NCBI RefSeq assembly: GCF_007556595.1
Contig: NZ_VJNB01000014.1
Location: 1-51,490 of the forward strand
DNA length: 51,490 nucleotides
Origin: Tepidimonas alkaliphilus
Lineage (GTDB): Bacteria > Pseudomonadota > Gammaproteobacteria > Burkholderiales > Burkholderiaceae_C
Direction: 5' to 3'
Shown: positions 1-7,758 of the stretch, one piece after another
Position numbering within the stretch: position 1 is the first letter of the stretch
Layout of the letters: each line of letters opens with the position of its first letter
The notes under the pieces: model-generated
Databases searched by the model: none
Seen by the model: only the letters and a program-made list of their open reading frames with translations
What the model was told of the DNA's origin: nothing
Made by a program: the position numbers and the translations under genes

Positions 1-555
1 CAAGCCCCCATCCAAGAGAGCCCAAAAGCGCCCAAGACACCCTCCAGCCCGCCGCAGCGCCTGCCCACGCTTATCGGCTGTTACCTTGTTAACGATCCAA
101 ACCCAACTCTGCCTCGATCAGCAGAGCTTTGTATTATGACACGCGTTTGACGCCGAGTCAACTCTTCGCTTTGGCTCGACCTGAACGCCGCCACCGGCAG
201 CAACAACTCCCAGGCCGATGCATCGCCGAAAGAGCCCAAAACTATAACACAAAATTAGCCCGATGCGGCCAGCACGTTCATCGCGGCATGACACTGGCGC
301 GGCTTGCGTCTTTCCAATGAAGGAGAGGTCGAGGAACTGCCACGGCGAAGCGGCGGGCGTCCGTGGCACCACCCCAGATCGGCGCGCCAGGTCGCAAGCG
401 CCGACAATAAAGACCATGACCCACACCAGCCGACGCCACGCGTTGGACGGCGGTGAAGGCTTGAGCGCCTGCAACAACATCCAAGAGAGGCATCAACCGA
501 GCCGCGAAGGCGAGCCGATCCCGCTGTGGCGTCAACCCTTGCTGCCGTCCCGACG
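1..555. other. Long stretch without a recognisable gene
   Basis: No reading frame here gives a protein I recognise. Short open frames exist on both strands; the longest is a minus-strand frame at 118-480 with one hydrophobic stretch, but it has no family signature. Base composition is lower in GC around 110-260 than in the core genes. Next to the decayed phosphatase downstream, this may be degraded sequence, but I cannot identify a parent gene. No convincing terminator or promoter was found. Confidence 0.4.
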
Positions 556-1203
556 ATGAGCCTCGATGAATGGATTGCCCTCTGGTCGTTGGCCTTGGCG
601 GCGACTTTCACGCCTGGGCCCAACACGACGCTGTCCACAGCGTTGGGAGCCCAAGGCGGTTTGCGTCATGCGCTGCCATTTGTCAGCGCGGTTCCGGTGG
701 GATGGGTGTTGTTGCTGGGGCTGTGCAGCGCCGGCGTCGGCGCAGCGGTGCTGGAGGCGCCCGCGCTGCGCGGCGTGATGGTGTGGGGCGGCGCCGGTTA
801 CTTGCTGTGGCTGGCATGGCAGATCGGGCGTTCAGCTTCGCTGCCAGGCTCGACGTCGGACAAGCTGACCATCTCGTTTGGACGGGGGGTGATGCTGCAA
901 TTTCTTAACCCCAAGGCTTGGATGTTGGTGCTGGCGATCGTGGCCGGCTGGATTGGAGGCATGCCGCAGGCCGGCGCGCGTTTTGCACAAGCGTTGCCGG
1001 TGGTGGTGGGATGCACCTTGGGCAGCAATCTTCTTTACGCATGGGTGGGCAGCCGCTTGCAGCCTTGGTTGGAAGGGCCGATCATTGAAGGGCAACCAAG
1101 CGGGCGCCGGCTGCGGCGCTTCAATGCCGTCATGGGGCTTGCGCTGGCCATCTCGGCGCTGTGGATGCTGTTGCGCGCTCAGCCGGCTGCACCGATGGGC
1201 TGA
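556..1203 (+). CDS. LysE/RhtB-family amino acid exporter
   Basis: Predicted inner-membrane exporter of the LysE/RhtB/ArgO superfamily, 215 residues, the usual family length. The N-terminal segment carries the hallmark TPGPNTT motif after the first hydrophobic helix, followed by a GLRHALPF stretch that matches the family's G-x-R-x-G/A loop; the QFLNPKAW motif in the middle is also typical. Five to six hydrophobic helices are visible. The substrate cannot be read from sequence; relatives export lysine, threonine, homoserine or other amino acids. The ATG at 556 is chosen because the protein then begins MSLDEW just before the first helix; a GTG at 526 would add ten residues. No strong ribosome-binding site is seen for either. 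Codon use is less GC-biased than in the core genes, like the phosphatase remnant that follows. Confidence 0.8.
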   Translation: MSLDEWIALWSLALAATFTPGPNTTLSTALGAQGGLRHALPFVSAVPVGWVLLLGLCSAGVGAAVLEAPALRGVMVWGGAGYLLWLAWQIGRSASLPGSTSDKLTISFGRGVMLQFLNPKAWMLVLAIVAGWIGGMPQAGARFAQALPVVVGCTLGSNLLYAWVGSRLQPWLEGPIIEGQPSGRRLRRFNAVMGLALAISALWMLLRAQPAAPMG

Positions 1204-1258
1204 GCGACGTCACCGCAGCGACGGGATGGCGCTTGCGCCGCGCTCAGAATCGCTTGGT

Positions 1259-1829
1259 ATGGGCACGCTGTATTGGGTGCGGCATGCGCAGGCCAGCCTG
1301 GGCGCAGAGGATTACGACCGCCTAAGTTCACTCGGTCAGCGACAGGCGCAGCGCCTGGGCGAGCATTGGCGTGCGTGGGGTATCAAGCTGACCCAGGTGT
1401 GGACAGGCACGTTGCGGCGTCACCGGCAAACGTGGCAGGCGTTGCAGGCGGGCTGGGGGCTTGGGTTGGAACCGTGGCCTTGGCGCGACTTGACGAATAC
1501 GACAGCGCGGCGCTGATTGAAGCCTTGCGCCCGCCCTGCTTGGCCGACCCACGCACCCCTGAAGGCTACCGCGCCGACTTTTGGCTGCTGCGCGATGCCT
1601 TGCGGGGTGGATGGACGGTGTGCTGTCGCCGCGCGGCATGCCCCCTACGATAAGTGGCCACGCAACGTGCTGTCGGTGCTGGACGAAGCGCGCCGTGGCC
1701 CCGACGCTGATGTCCTGATCATCAGCAGCGGCGGGCCGATCGCCACCCTGGTCGGCCACCTGCTGGCGGCGCCGGCGGAGACGACGATCGAGCTGAACCT
1801 GCGGCTGCGCAGCACCGCGACTGGATCAC
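1259..1829 (+). pseudogene. Histidine phosphatase family protein, frameshifted and truncated
   Basis: Remnant of a phosphoglycerate-mutase-like (histidine phosphatase) protein. The catalytic RHxQ/RHG-type motif appears at the start (YWVRHAQAS), and later pieces match the family: DEYDSAAL, WMDGVLSPRGMPP, SSGGPIATLVGHLL and TTIELNLRLRSTA. These pieces lie in successive frames. The first shift is near 1492, where TTGACGAATACGAC would read as the family's L-N-E-Y-D-S with one extra A. The second is in a G run near 1604-1607 and the third in a C run at 1641-1645. The last ~30 residues usual for the family are missing, and the frame runs on into sequence antisense to the creatininase gene. Two of the three indels sit in homopolymers, so sequencing error is possible, but the missing C terminus argues for real decay. 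Confidence 0.75.
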
Positions 1830-2680
1830 GTACGCGTAGGCGCAAGCGGGCCGGGCTGCAGCGTGGAGAGCGGCACCTGCACCGCCTCCAGCAACAGCTG
1901 CGCCAGCGAGCGCGCGGCGGCAGCCAGCACGCGCTCGCCCCAGGCGGCGTCGGCCGCGGCGGCGTCCCCGGCGGCGCCCAGCGGATTGAGGTCCTGCATC
2001 GCCCAGGCGAACTTGGCGCTGCGGCCGTTGCCGAGCAGCGCGTGGTGGCGCGCGCGCGCCTCGGAGCTGGAGGGAAAGGTCTGCAGCGCCGCGCGGCGCA
2101 CGCGCTGCGGCGCCAGCGCCAGCATGACGGCGGTCTCGAGCCGGCCGGCGTGCACGCCGAAGCGCTGCTCGTGCGGCGGCAAGTCGGCGAGCAGATCGTG
2201 GCCATCGGGCTCCACCAACGGCAGCTGCCACCACGGCACGCTCCAGACCAGCAAGCCGTGTTGCGAACGCATCGCGCGCGTGGCCACGTCCAGCAGCCCG
2301 ACGTGGCCGCCGTGGCCGTTGACGATGACGAACTTGCGCACGCCGGCACGGGCCACGCCGGCGGCCACGTCGCGCAACAGCGCCAGTGCCGTCTCCGGCG
2401 TCAGCGTCAGCGTGCCGGGGAAGGCCGCGTGCTCCGGGCTCAGGCCGACCGCCAGCGTCGGCAGCACGAGCAGCGGCGCCTCGGCCGGCAGGTGCGCGGC
2501 GGCGCGCGCCAGCAGCGCCTCGACGATGGCGGTGTCCACATCCAGCGGCAGGTGCGGGCCATGCTGCTCGGTGGCGCCCAGCGGCAGCACCGCCACCGTG
2601 CGCGCCGGATCGAGCGCGGCGAAGTCAGGCCAGGCGAGGTCGGCCCAGCGGCGCAGGCCGGACGAGGCGGCGGACGTCAT
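1826..2680 (-). CDS. Creatininase family protein
   Basis: Metal-dependent amidohydrolase of the creatininase/FAPy-deformylase/MftE superfamily, 284 residues, about the usual length. The metal-binding signature is present near the N terminus (GATEQHGPHLP, with Glu38, His40 and Asp49 as likely ligands) and again at NGHGGHV (His123, His126), followed by HAGRLETA with the family Glu. Members hydrolyse cyclic amides such as creatinine, process mycofactocin or deformylate FAPy derivatives; the substrate here is not predictable. It lies 46 bp downstream of the methyltransferase gene on the same strand, so the two may be co-transcribed. Its 3' end abuts the decayed phosphatase on the other strand. 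GC at third positions is very high, unlike that neighbour. Confidence 0.85.
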   Translation of the reverse strand: MTSAASSGLRRWADLAWPDFAALDPARTVAVLPLGATEQHGPHLPLDVDTAIVEALLARAAAHLPAEAPLLVLPTLAVGLSPEHAAFPGTLTLTPETALALLRDVAAGVARAGVRKFVIVNGHGGHVGLLDVATRAMRSQHGLLVWSVPWWQLPLVEPDGHDLLADLPPHEQRFGVHAGRLETAVMLALAPQRVRRAALQTFPSSSEARARHHALLGNGRSAKFAWAMQDLNPLGAAGDAAAADAAWGERVLAAAARSLAQLLLEAVQVPLSTLQPGPLAPTRT

Positions 2681-2726
2681 GGGCGCATCGTAGCGCAGCC
2701 GCGCGCGCCCGCAACCGGCCCGGTGC

Positions 2727-3983
2727 TCAGCCGCCCGGCGCGGCGTCGTAGATCCAGCGGCGCGACCACGGCAGCTCCTGCGCGCTGCGGCCGGCCGGGC
2801 GGCACAGCACCTGGAAGAGCGCGATCTGGTCGTGCTCGAACGCCCAGGCGCAGCCGGCCAGATAGACGCGCCAGATGCGCCAGATGCGCTCCGGCACCAT
2901 GGCGCGCAGGCGCTCGCGCTTGGCCTCGAAGGTCGCGCTCCAGCACTGCAGCGTGCGCGCGTAGTGGCGGCGCAGGTTCTCGACGTCGAACGGCTCCAAG
3001 CCCCCCTCCTGCATGGTGCGCAGCACGGTGGCGATGTGCGGCAGCTCGCCGTGCGGGAAAACATACTTGTCGATGAAGCGCCCGCCGCCGTAGGGCGTCT
3101 CGCCGTCGCCGGGGTCGGTGGTGGTGATGCCGTGGTTCATCGCCCAGCCGTCCGGCGCCAGCCGCGCGCGGATGATGCGAAAGTAGTCGGCCAGGTGCTT
3201 GAGCCCCACGTGCTCGAACATGCCGACGCTGGTGATGCGGTCGAACGTGCCTTCGACGTCGCGGTAGTCCTGCAGGCGGATCTCGATGCGGTCGCTCAAG
3301 CCCGCGGCGGCGACGCGCTCGCGCGCCAGCTCGTATTGCGCCTGCGACAGCGTGATGCCGACGCAGCGCGCGCCGAAGCGCTGCGCCGCGCGCAGCACCA
3401 GCGCGCCCCAGCCGCAGCCGATGTCCAGCAGCGTCTGCCCGGGCTGCAGGCGGATCTTGGTCAGGATGTGGTCGATCTTCTTGATTTGCGCGCTGGCCAG
3501 GTCCTCGTCGCCGCGCTCGAAGTAGGCGCACGAATACACCATCGCCGGATCGAGCCACTCGGCGTAGAAGGCGTTGGAGACGTCGTAGTGGTACTGGATG
3601 GCCTCGCGATCGAGCTTGCGGCTGTGCGTGAAGCCCTTGACCATGCGCTGCAGCAGCGTTGGCTGCGGCGCCCCTGCGCCGTCTTCGGCGGCGCGGCGCA
3701 CCAGCGTGTGCGCCAGCTCCAGGACGTCGTCGATGTCACCCTCCACATCAAGGCGACCTTCGACATAAGCCTCGCCCAGGCTGTCCAATGTTGGCCTCAG
3801 CAGCGCCGGGATCGCCGCCGCGTCACGCACCGTGATGACGACCCGCGGCTGCTCAAACACCCCCAAATCCCAGCAACGCGTCGGAGCGCCGCCGCCGACG
3901 CCCCAACACAAGCGCAACGGCCAATCCAAGCGCTGCCGCCAGCGCTGCACCCAGCTTTCGATGGCTTGGTCGATCACAGCCAT
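2727..3983 (-). CDS. Cyclopropane-fatty-acyl-phospholipid synthase family methyltransferase
   Basis: SAM-dependent methyltransferase of the CFA synthase family, 418 residues. The sequence has the family signature YHYDVSNAFYAEWLD at about 131-145, the SAM-binding loop LDIGCGWG at 187-193, and GMFEHVG and the GGGRFIDKYVFPHGELP region further on. True CFA synthases transfer a methylene group from SAM to the cis double bond of phospholipid acyl chains at the inner membrane face; homologues with other lipid substrates exist, so I do not assign cfa firmly. The start at 3983 (MAVIDQ) is preferred; an ATG at 3998 adds five residues. The 5' 250 bp use more A/T-ending codons than the rest of the gene. 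Divergent from the DsbD gene, upstream of the creatininase gene. Confidence 0.85.
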   Translation of the reverse strand: MAVIDQAIESWVQRWRQRLDWPLRLCWGVGGGAPTRCWDLGVFEQPRVVITVRDAAAIPALLRPTLDSLGEAYVEGRLDVEGDIDDVLELAHTLVRRAAEDGAGAPQPTLLQRMVKGFTHSRKLDREAIQYHYDVSNAFYAEWLDPAMVYSCAYFERGDEDLASAQIKKIDHILTKIRLQPGQTLLDIGCGWGALVLRAAQRFGARCVGITLSQAQYELARERVAAAGLSDRIEIRLQDYRDVEGTFDRITSVGMFEHVGLKHLADYFRIIRARLAPDGWAMNHGITTTDPGDGETPYGGGRFIDKYVFPHGELPHIATVLRTMQEGGLEPFDVENLRRHYARTLQCWSATFEAKRERLRAMVPERIWRIWRVYLAGCAWAFEHDQIALFQVLCRPAGRSAQELPWSRRWIYDAAPGG

Positions 3984-4138
3984 GCAAACCTCCAACATCC
4001 ACACGATGCGCAAGGGATTGTTGGGCAGCCGCGCGGCGCTGTGAAGCCCGCCTGCGACGATCGCGACCATAGCCCTACGCTATGACAGACGTTATTGGAC
4101 AATGTGAGCCTGACTGAACATCTTCCCCGAGGGCGCCC

Positions 4139-6349
4139 ATGTGGATGGTATGCAGACGCTTCTGGCGGCGCGGCGCCGCCCGTTGTCGGGCTTGGCTGCG
4201 TTTGAGCTGGTGGATTTGGCTGTGGGGACCGCTGCTGGCCAGCGCGCAAAGCGGGCTGACGCTGCCAGGCCGGGGCCACGCAGAGCCCGCTGACCGCGCC
4301 CGCACCGACTACGCGCAAGTGCAGCTGCTGGCGCACGCGCCGCAGGGCGTGGCGGCCGGGCGGCCGCTGTGGCTGGGGCTGCGCATCGAGCACGCCCCGG
4401 AGTGGCACACCTACTGGCACAACCCGGGCGACTCGGGCCTGCCGATCGAGCTGAACTGGACGCTGCCCGACGGCGTGCAGGCCGGCGCGATCCAGTGGCC
4501 GACGCCGCGCAAGTTTCCGCTGGGTGACTTGGCCAACTACGGCTACGACGGCACGGTGCTGCTGCCGGTGCCGGTAACCCTGCCGCCGAGCTGGCAAGGG
4601 GCCAGCCTGCCGGTGCAGCTGCATGCCACCTGGCTGATTTGCCGACGCGAATGCGTGCCGGAGGAGGCCACGCTGCGGCTGGAGCTGCCCGCGGGCGGGC
4701 CGATCGTGCAGCACGCCGCCGAGTTCGAGGCCGCCTGGGCTGCTGCGCCGCGCGCGCTGCCGCAGGCGCGCGCCGAGCTGCGCGTGGACGAGGCCGGCCT
4801 GCATGTGCGCGCCAGCGGCCTGCCGGCGGACTGGCGCGGGCAGGCGCTGGAGTTCTTTCCGGAAACGGCCAACCTGATCGCCCCCGGCGCGCCGTGGACG
4901 CAGGGCTGGGACGGCGACGCCTGGCGCGCGACGCTGCCGTTCAATCCCTACCGCAGCGAGACGGCAGCGCGGCTGGCCTTCGTGCTGGCGCGCGCCGAGG
5001 CCGGCCACGGCCCGGCGGCCGCCGGCGTGCGGCTGGAGGCCGACGTGCAGGGCGCCTGGCCGGCGGTGGCGCTGCCGGACGCGCCGGCGGCAGCCGCCGA
5101 GACCCCAGTGGCGCCGACCGGCGGCACCGGGCCGACGACGCTGGGCCTGACGCTGGCGCTGCTCGGGGCGCTGGCAGGCGGCATGATCCTGAACCTGATG
5201 CCGTGCGTGTTCCCGGTGCTGGCGATCAAGGTGATGGCGTTCCAGGCGCACGGGGCGGATGCGCGCGCGCACCGACTCGGAGGGCTGGCCTACACGGCGG
5301 GGGTGGTGCTGTCGTTCCTGGCGCTGGGCGGGCTGCTGCTGGCGCTGCGCAGCGCCGGCGAGGCGGTGGGCTGGGGCTTTCAGCTGCAAAACCCGTGGGT
5401 GGTGGCGGGACTGACGGTGCTGTTCACCTTCATCGCGCTGAACTTGGCGGGCTTGTTCGAACTCAAGGCCCTGGTTCCGTCGAGGCTGGCTAGCTTGCAG
5501 CTGCGCAACCCGGTGGCCAATGACTTTTTGACAGGCGTGCTGGCCACCGCCGTGGCCTCGCCGTGCACGGCTCCATTCATGGGCGCCTCGTTAGGGCTGG
5601 CCGTGACGCTGCCCGCACCCGCGGCGCTGGCGGTGTTTGCCGCGCTTGGCCTGGGCATGGCGCTGCCCTACTTGGCGCTGAGCGCCTGGCCCGGCCTGGC
5701 GCAAAGGCTGCCGCGCCCCGGGCCGTGGATGGAGACGTTCCGCCAGGCGATGGCGTTCCCAATGCTGGCGGCGGCCATCTGGCTGCTATGGGTGCTCGGC
5801 CAACAAACCGGTATCCACGGTGCAGCCGGGCTGCTGCTGTGGCTGCTGGCGCTGGCTTGGGTGCTGTGGGCGCTGGGGCGACGCGCGTGGGTCTTGAGCG
5901 CGTTGGGGGTGCTGGCGCTGCTGGCGCTGACCTGGACGGTCGGCCCAGCGGTGGGGCGCGAAGCGGACGGCGCCACCCCCACTGCGCAGCACCGATCCGC
6001 CGACGACGCATGGGAGCCTTGGTCGGCGACACGCCAGGCCGAGCTGCTGGCCGCCGGGCGGCCGGTGTTCGTCGATTTCACCGCCGCCTGGTGCGTGACC
6101 TGCCAGGTCAACAAGGCCGCGGTGCTGCGCGACGCGGCGGTGCTGCGCGACGCCGAGGAGGCCGGCATCGCGCTGCTGCGCGCCGACTGGACGCGGCGCG
6201 ACCCGGCCATCACGCAGGAGCTGGCCAAGCTCGGGCGCAGCGGCGTGCCGGTGTACGTGCTGCACGTGCCGGGCCGCTCGCCCCAGGTGCTGACCGAGGT
6301 GCTCAGCGTGGCCGAGGTGCGCGCCGCGTTCCAGGCCGTGCGGCGATAA
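4139..6349 (+). CDS. dsbD: DsbD-family protein-disulfide reductase (thiol:disulfide interchange)
   Basis: Inner-membrane protein that carries electrons from cytoplasmic thioredoxin to periplasmic thiols, 736 residues. Order of parts: basic N terminus and signal peptide to about residue 36; a periplasmic DsbD/ScsB-alpha-like domain with a Cys pair (Cys168/Cys172 in CRREC); a DsbD transmembrane domain from about 335 to 605 with the two core cysteines in MPCVFP (Cys356) and SPCTAP (Cys476); a C-terminal thioredoxin domain with WCVTC (Cys652/Cys655) and a cis-Pro loop GVPVY. All six redox cysteines are present. The broad ScsB-like N-terminal domain is larger than in E. coli DsbD, so some would call it a ScsB/DipZ homologue. 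hemE starts 34 bp downstream, suggesting co-transcription. Codon use is patchy: the first 120 bp and about 5440-6030 have more A/T-ending codons than the flanking parts. Confidence 0.9.
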   Translation: MWMVCRRFWRRGAARCRAWLRLSWWIWLWGPLLASAQSGLTLPGRGHAEPADRARTDYAQVQLLAHAPQGVAAGRPLWLGLRIEHAPEWHTYWHNPGDSGLPIELNWTLPDGVQAGAIQWPTPRKFPLGDLANYGYDGTVLLPVPVTLPPSWQGASLPVQLHATWLICRRECVPEEATLRLELPAGGPIVQHAAEFEAAWAAAPRALPQARAELRVDEAGLHVRASGLPADWRGQALEFFPETANLIAPGAPWTQGWDGDAWRATLPFNPYRSETAARLAFVLARAEAGHGPAAAGVRLEADVQGAWPAVALPDAPAAAAETPVAPTGGTGPTTLGLTLALLGALAGGMILNLMPCVFPVLAIKVMAFQAHGADARAHRLGGLAYTAGVVLSFLALGGLLLALRSAGEAVGWGFQLQNPWVVAGLTVLFTFIALNLAGLFELKALVPSRLASLQLRNPVANDFLTGVLATAVASPCTAPFMGASLGLAVTLPAPAALAVFAALGLGMALPYLALSAWPGLAQRLPRPGPWMETFRQAMAFPMLAAAIWLLWVLGQQTGIHGAAGLLLWLLALAWVLWALGRRAWVLSALGVLALLALTWTVGPAVGREADGATPTAQHRSADDAWEPWSATRQAELLAAGRPVFVDFTAAWCVTCQVNKAAVLRDAAVLRDAEEAGIALLRADWTRRDPAITQELAKLGRSGVPVYVLHVPGRSPQVLTEVLSVAEVRAAFQAVRR

Positions 6350-6383
6350 TGCGCCGCGATCCGCACCACCCGAGCGAACCTCC

Positions 6384-7499
6384 ATGTCCTTTGCGACGCT
6401 GACCAACGACACTTTTCTGCGCGCCTGCCTCGGCCAAGCGACCGACTACACCCCGATCTGGCTGATGCGACAGGCTGGCCGCTATCTGCCTGAATACGGC
6501 GCAACGCGTGCGCGCGCCGGCAGCTTCATGGGGCTGGCCAGCAACCCCGACTTCGCCACCGAGGTGACGCTGCAGCCGCTCGAGCGCTACGCGCTGGATG
6601 CGGCGATCCTGTTTTCGGACATCCTGACCGTACCGGACGCGATGGGCCTGGGGCTGCGCTTCGAGGCCGGCGAGGGTCCGAAGTTCGAGCGCACCGTGCG
6701 CAGCGAGGCCGACGTGGCGGCGCTGGCGGTGCCGGACATGGAGCGGCTGCGCTACGTGTTCGATGCGGTGACGTCGATCCGCCGGGCGCTGGCGGGCCGT
6801 GTGCCGCTGATCGGCTTTTCCGGCAGCCCGTGGACGCTGGCCTGCTACATGGTGGAGGGCGGCGGCTCAGACGACTACCGCCACGTCAAGAGCCTGATGT
6901 ACCGTCGCCCGGACTTGATGCACCGGCTGCTGGCGGTCAACGCCGATGCGGTGGCGGCGTATCTGACCGAGCAGATCCGCGCCGGTGCGCAGGCGGTGAT
7001 GGTGTTCGACAGCTGGGGCGGGGTGCTGGCCGACGGCATGTTCCAGCGCTTCAGCCTGGCCTACACGCAGCGCGTGCTGGCGCAGCTGCCGCGCACGCAC
7101 GACGGCGCCACCATCCCGCGCATCGTCTTCACCAAGGGCGGCGCGCCGTGGCTGGCCGAGATGGCGGCGCTGGACTGCGACGTACTGGGCGTGGACTGGA
7201 CGGTGCACCTGGGCCGCGCGCGCGCGCTGGTGGGCGGGCTGCCGGGCGGGCCGGGCAAGGCGCTGCAGGGCAACCTGGACCCGGCGGTGCTGCTGGCCAG
7301 CCCCGAGGCGGTGGCCGAGCAGGCGGTGGCGGTGCTGGAGGCGTTCGGCGCCCCGCACACCGACCCGACCCGCCGCGGGCCGACGCACATCTTCAACCTC
7401 GGCCACGGCATCAGCCAGCACACGCCGCCGGAGCACGTGCAGGCGCTGGTGGAGACGGTGCATGCGCACTCGCGGCGCATGCGCCAGCGCGGTGCGTGA
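6384..7499 (+). CDS. hemE: Uroporphyrinogen decarboxylase
   Basis: Cytoplasmic enzyme of haem synthesis that removes four acetate carboxyls from uroporphyrinogen III to give coproporphyrinogen III. Full length at 371 residues. Clear signatures: [14 protein letters not shown] near residue 26-39 with the substrate-binding arginines, [12 protein letters not shown] with the catalytic Asp, [19 protein letters not shown], and [16 protein letters not shown] near the C terminus with the conserved His. Start by ATG following dsbD by 34 bp; no strong Shine-Dalgarno precedes it. In Burkholderiales hemE is commonly next to priA, as here, with a 259-bp gap that holds DnaA-box-like sequence. Confidence 0.97.
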   Translation: MSFATLTNDTFLRACLGQATDYTPIWLMRQAGRYLPEYGATRARAGSFMGLASNPDFATEVTLQPLERYALDAAILFSDILTVPDAMGLGLRFEAGEGPKFERTVRSEADVAALAVPDMERLRYVFDAVTSIRRALAGRVPLIGFSGSPWTLACYMVEGGGSDDYRHVKSLMYRRPDLMHRLLAVNADAVAAYLTEQIRAGAQAVMVFDSWGGVLADGMFQRFSLAYTQRVLAQLPRTHDGATIPRIVFTKGGAPWLAEMAALDCDVLGVDWTVHLGRARALVGGLPGGPGKALQGNLDPAVLLASPEAVAEQAVAVLEAFGAPHTDPTRRGPTHIFNLGHGISQHTPPEHVQALVETVHAHSRRMRQRGA

Positions 7500-7758
7500 C
7501 GAACAGCCACGGTGCGTCGTCGCCGGCGCGTTGTGCACAGCGATGCACCACCCGGGCGCATCGTCATCCCGCCGCCCTGCAGCAGGACAAACCTCCCGGA
7601 CATCGATACAAATGTTTGATCTACAAGGATTCTAGCGATCGCCGTCTTTTTTGGCAGTCTGATGCAGCCCTTGCGCAGCAAGGGTTTGCACGCGCGATCC
7701 GCAGCCGCTCCACAAAGTTATCCACAAGTTCGCGGGACAACCCGCCGGCTTCCTGACC
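7500..7758. other. hemE-priA intergenic region with AT-rich segment and DnaA boxes
   Basis: A 259-bp gap, long for this compact window. It contains an AT-rich segment at about 7601-7660 with a run of six T at 7647-7652, a TTGTGCACA at 7531-7539 and a perfect TTATCCACA at 7718-7726. It also has a small inverted repeat around CCTTGCGCAGCAAGG near 7669-7683. No open frame with coding character was seen. It may hold the priA promoter and a DnaA-responsive control site. Confidence 0.45.
7718..7726 (+). promoter_or_regulatory. Consensus DnaA box upstream of priA
   Basis: TTATCCACA exactly matches the high-affinity DnaA-binding 9-mer. It lies 32 bp before the priA GTG codon. A second site fitting the relaxed TTRTNCACA pattern (TTGTGCACA) lies at 7531-7539. 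DnaA binding here is an inference; a 9-mer can occur by chance, but this one falls in a rare non-coding gap before a replication-restart gene. Confidence 0.45.

Noticed and set aside
118-480. A 120-codon minus-strand frame with a hydrophobic segment as a small membrane protein gene
   Set aside because: No ribosome-binding site, no recognisable family, overlapping frames of similar length on both strands and no coding-type codon bias.
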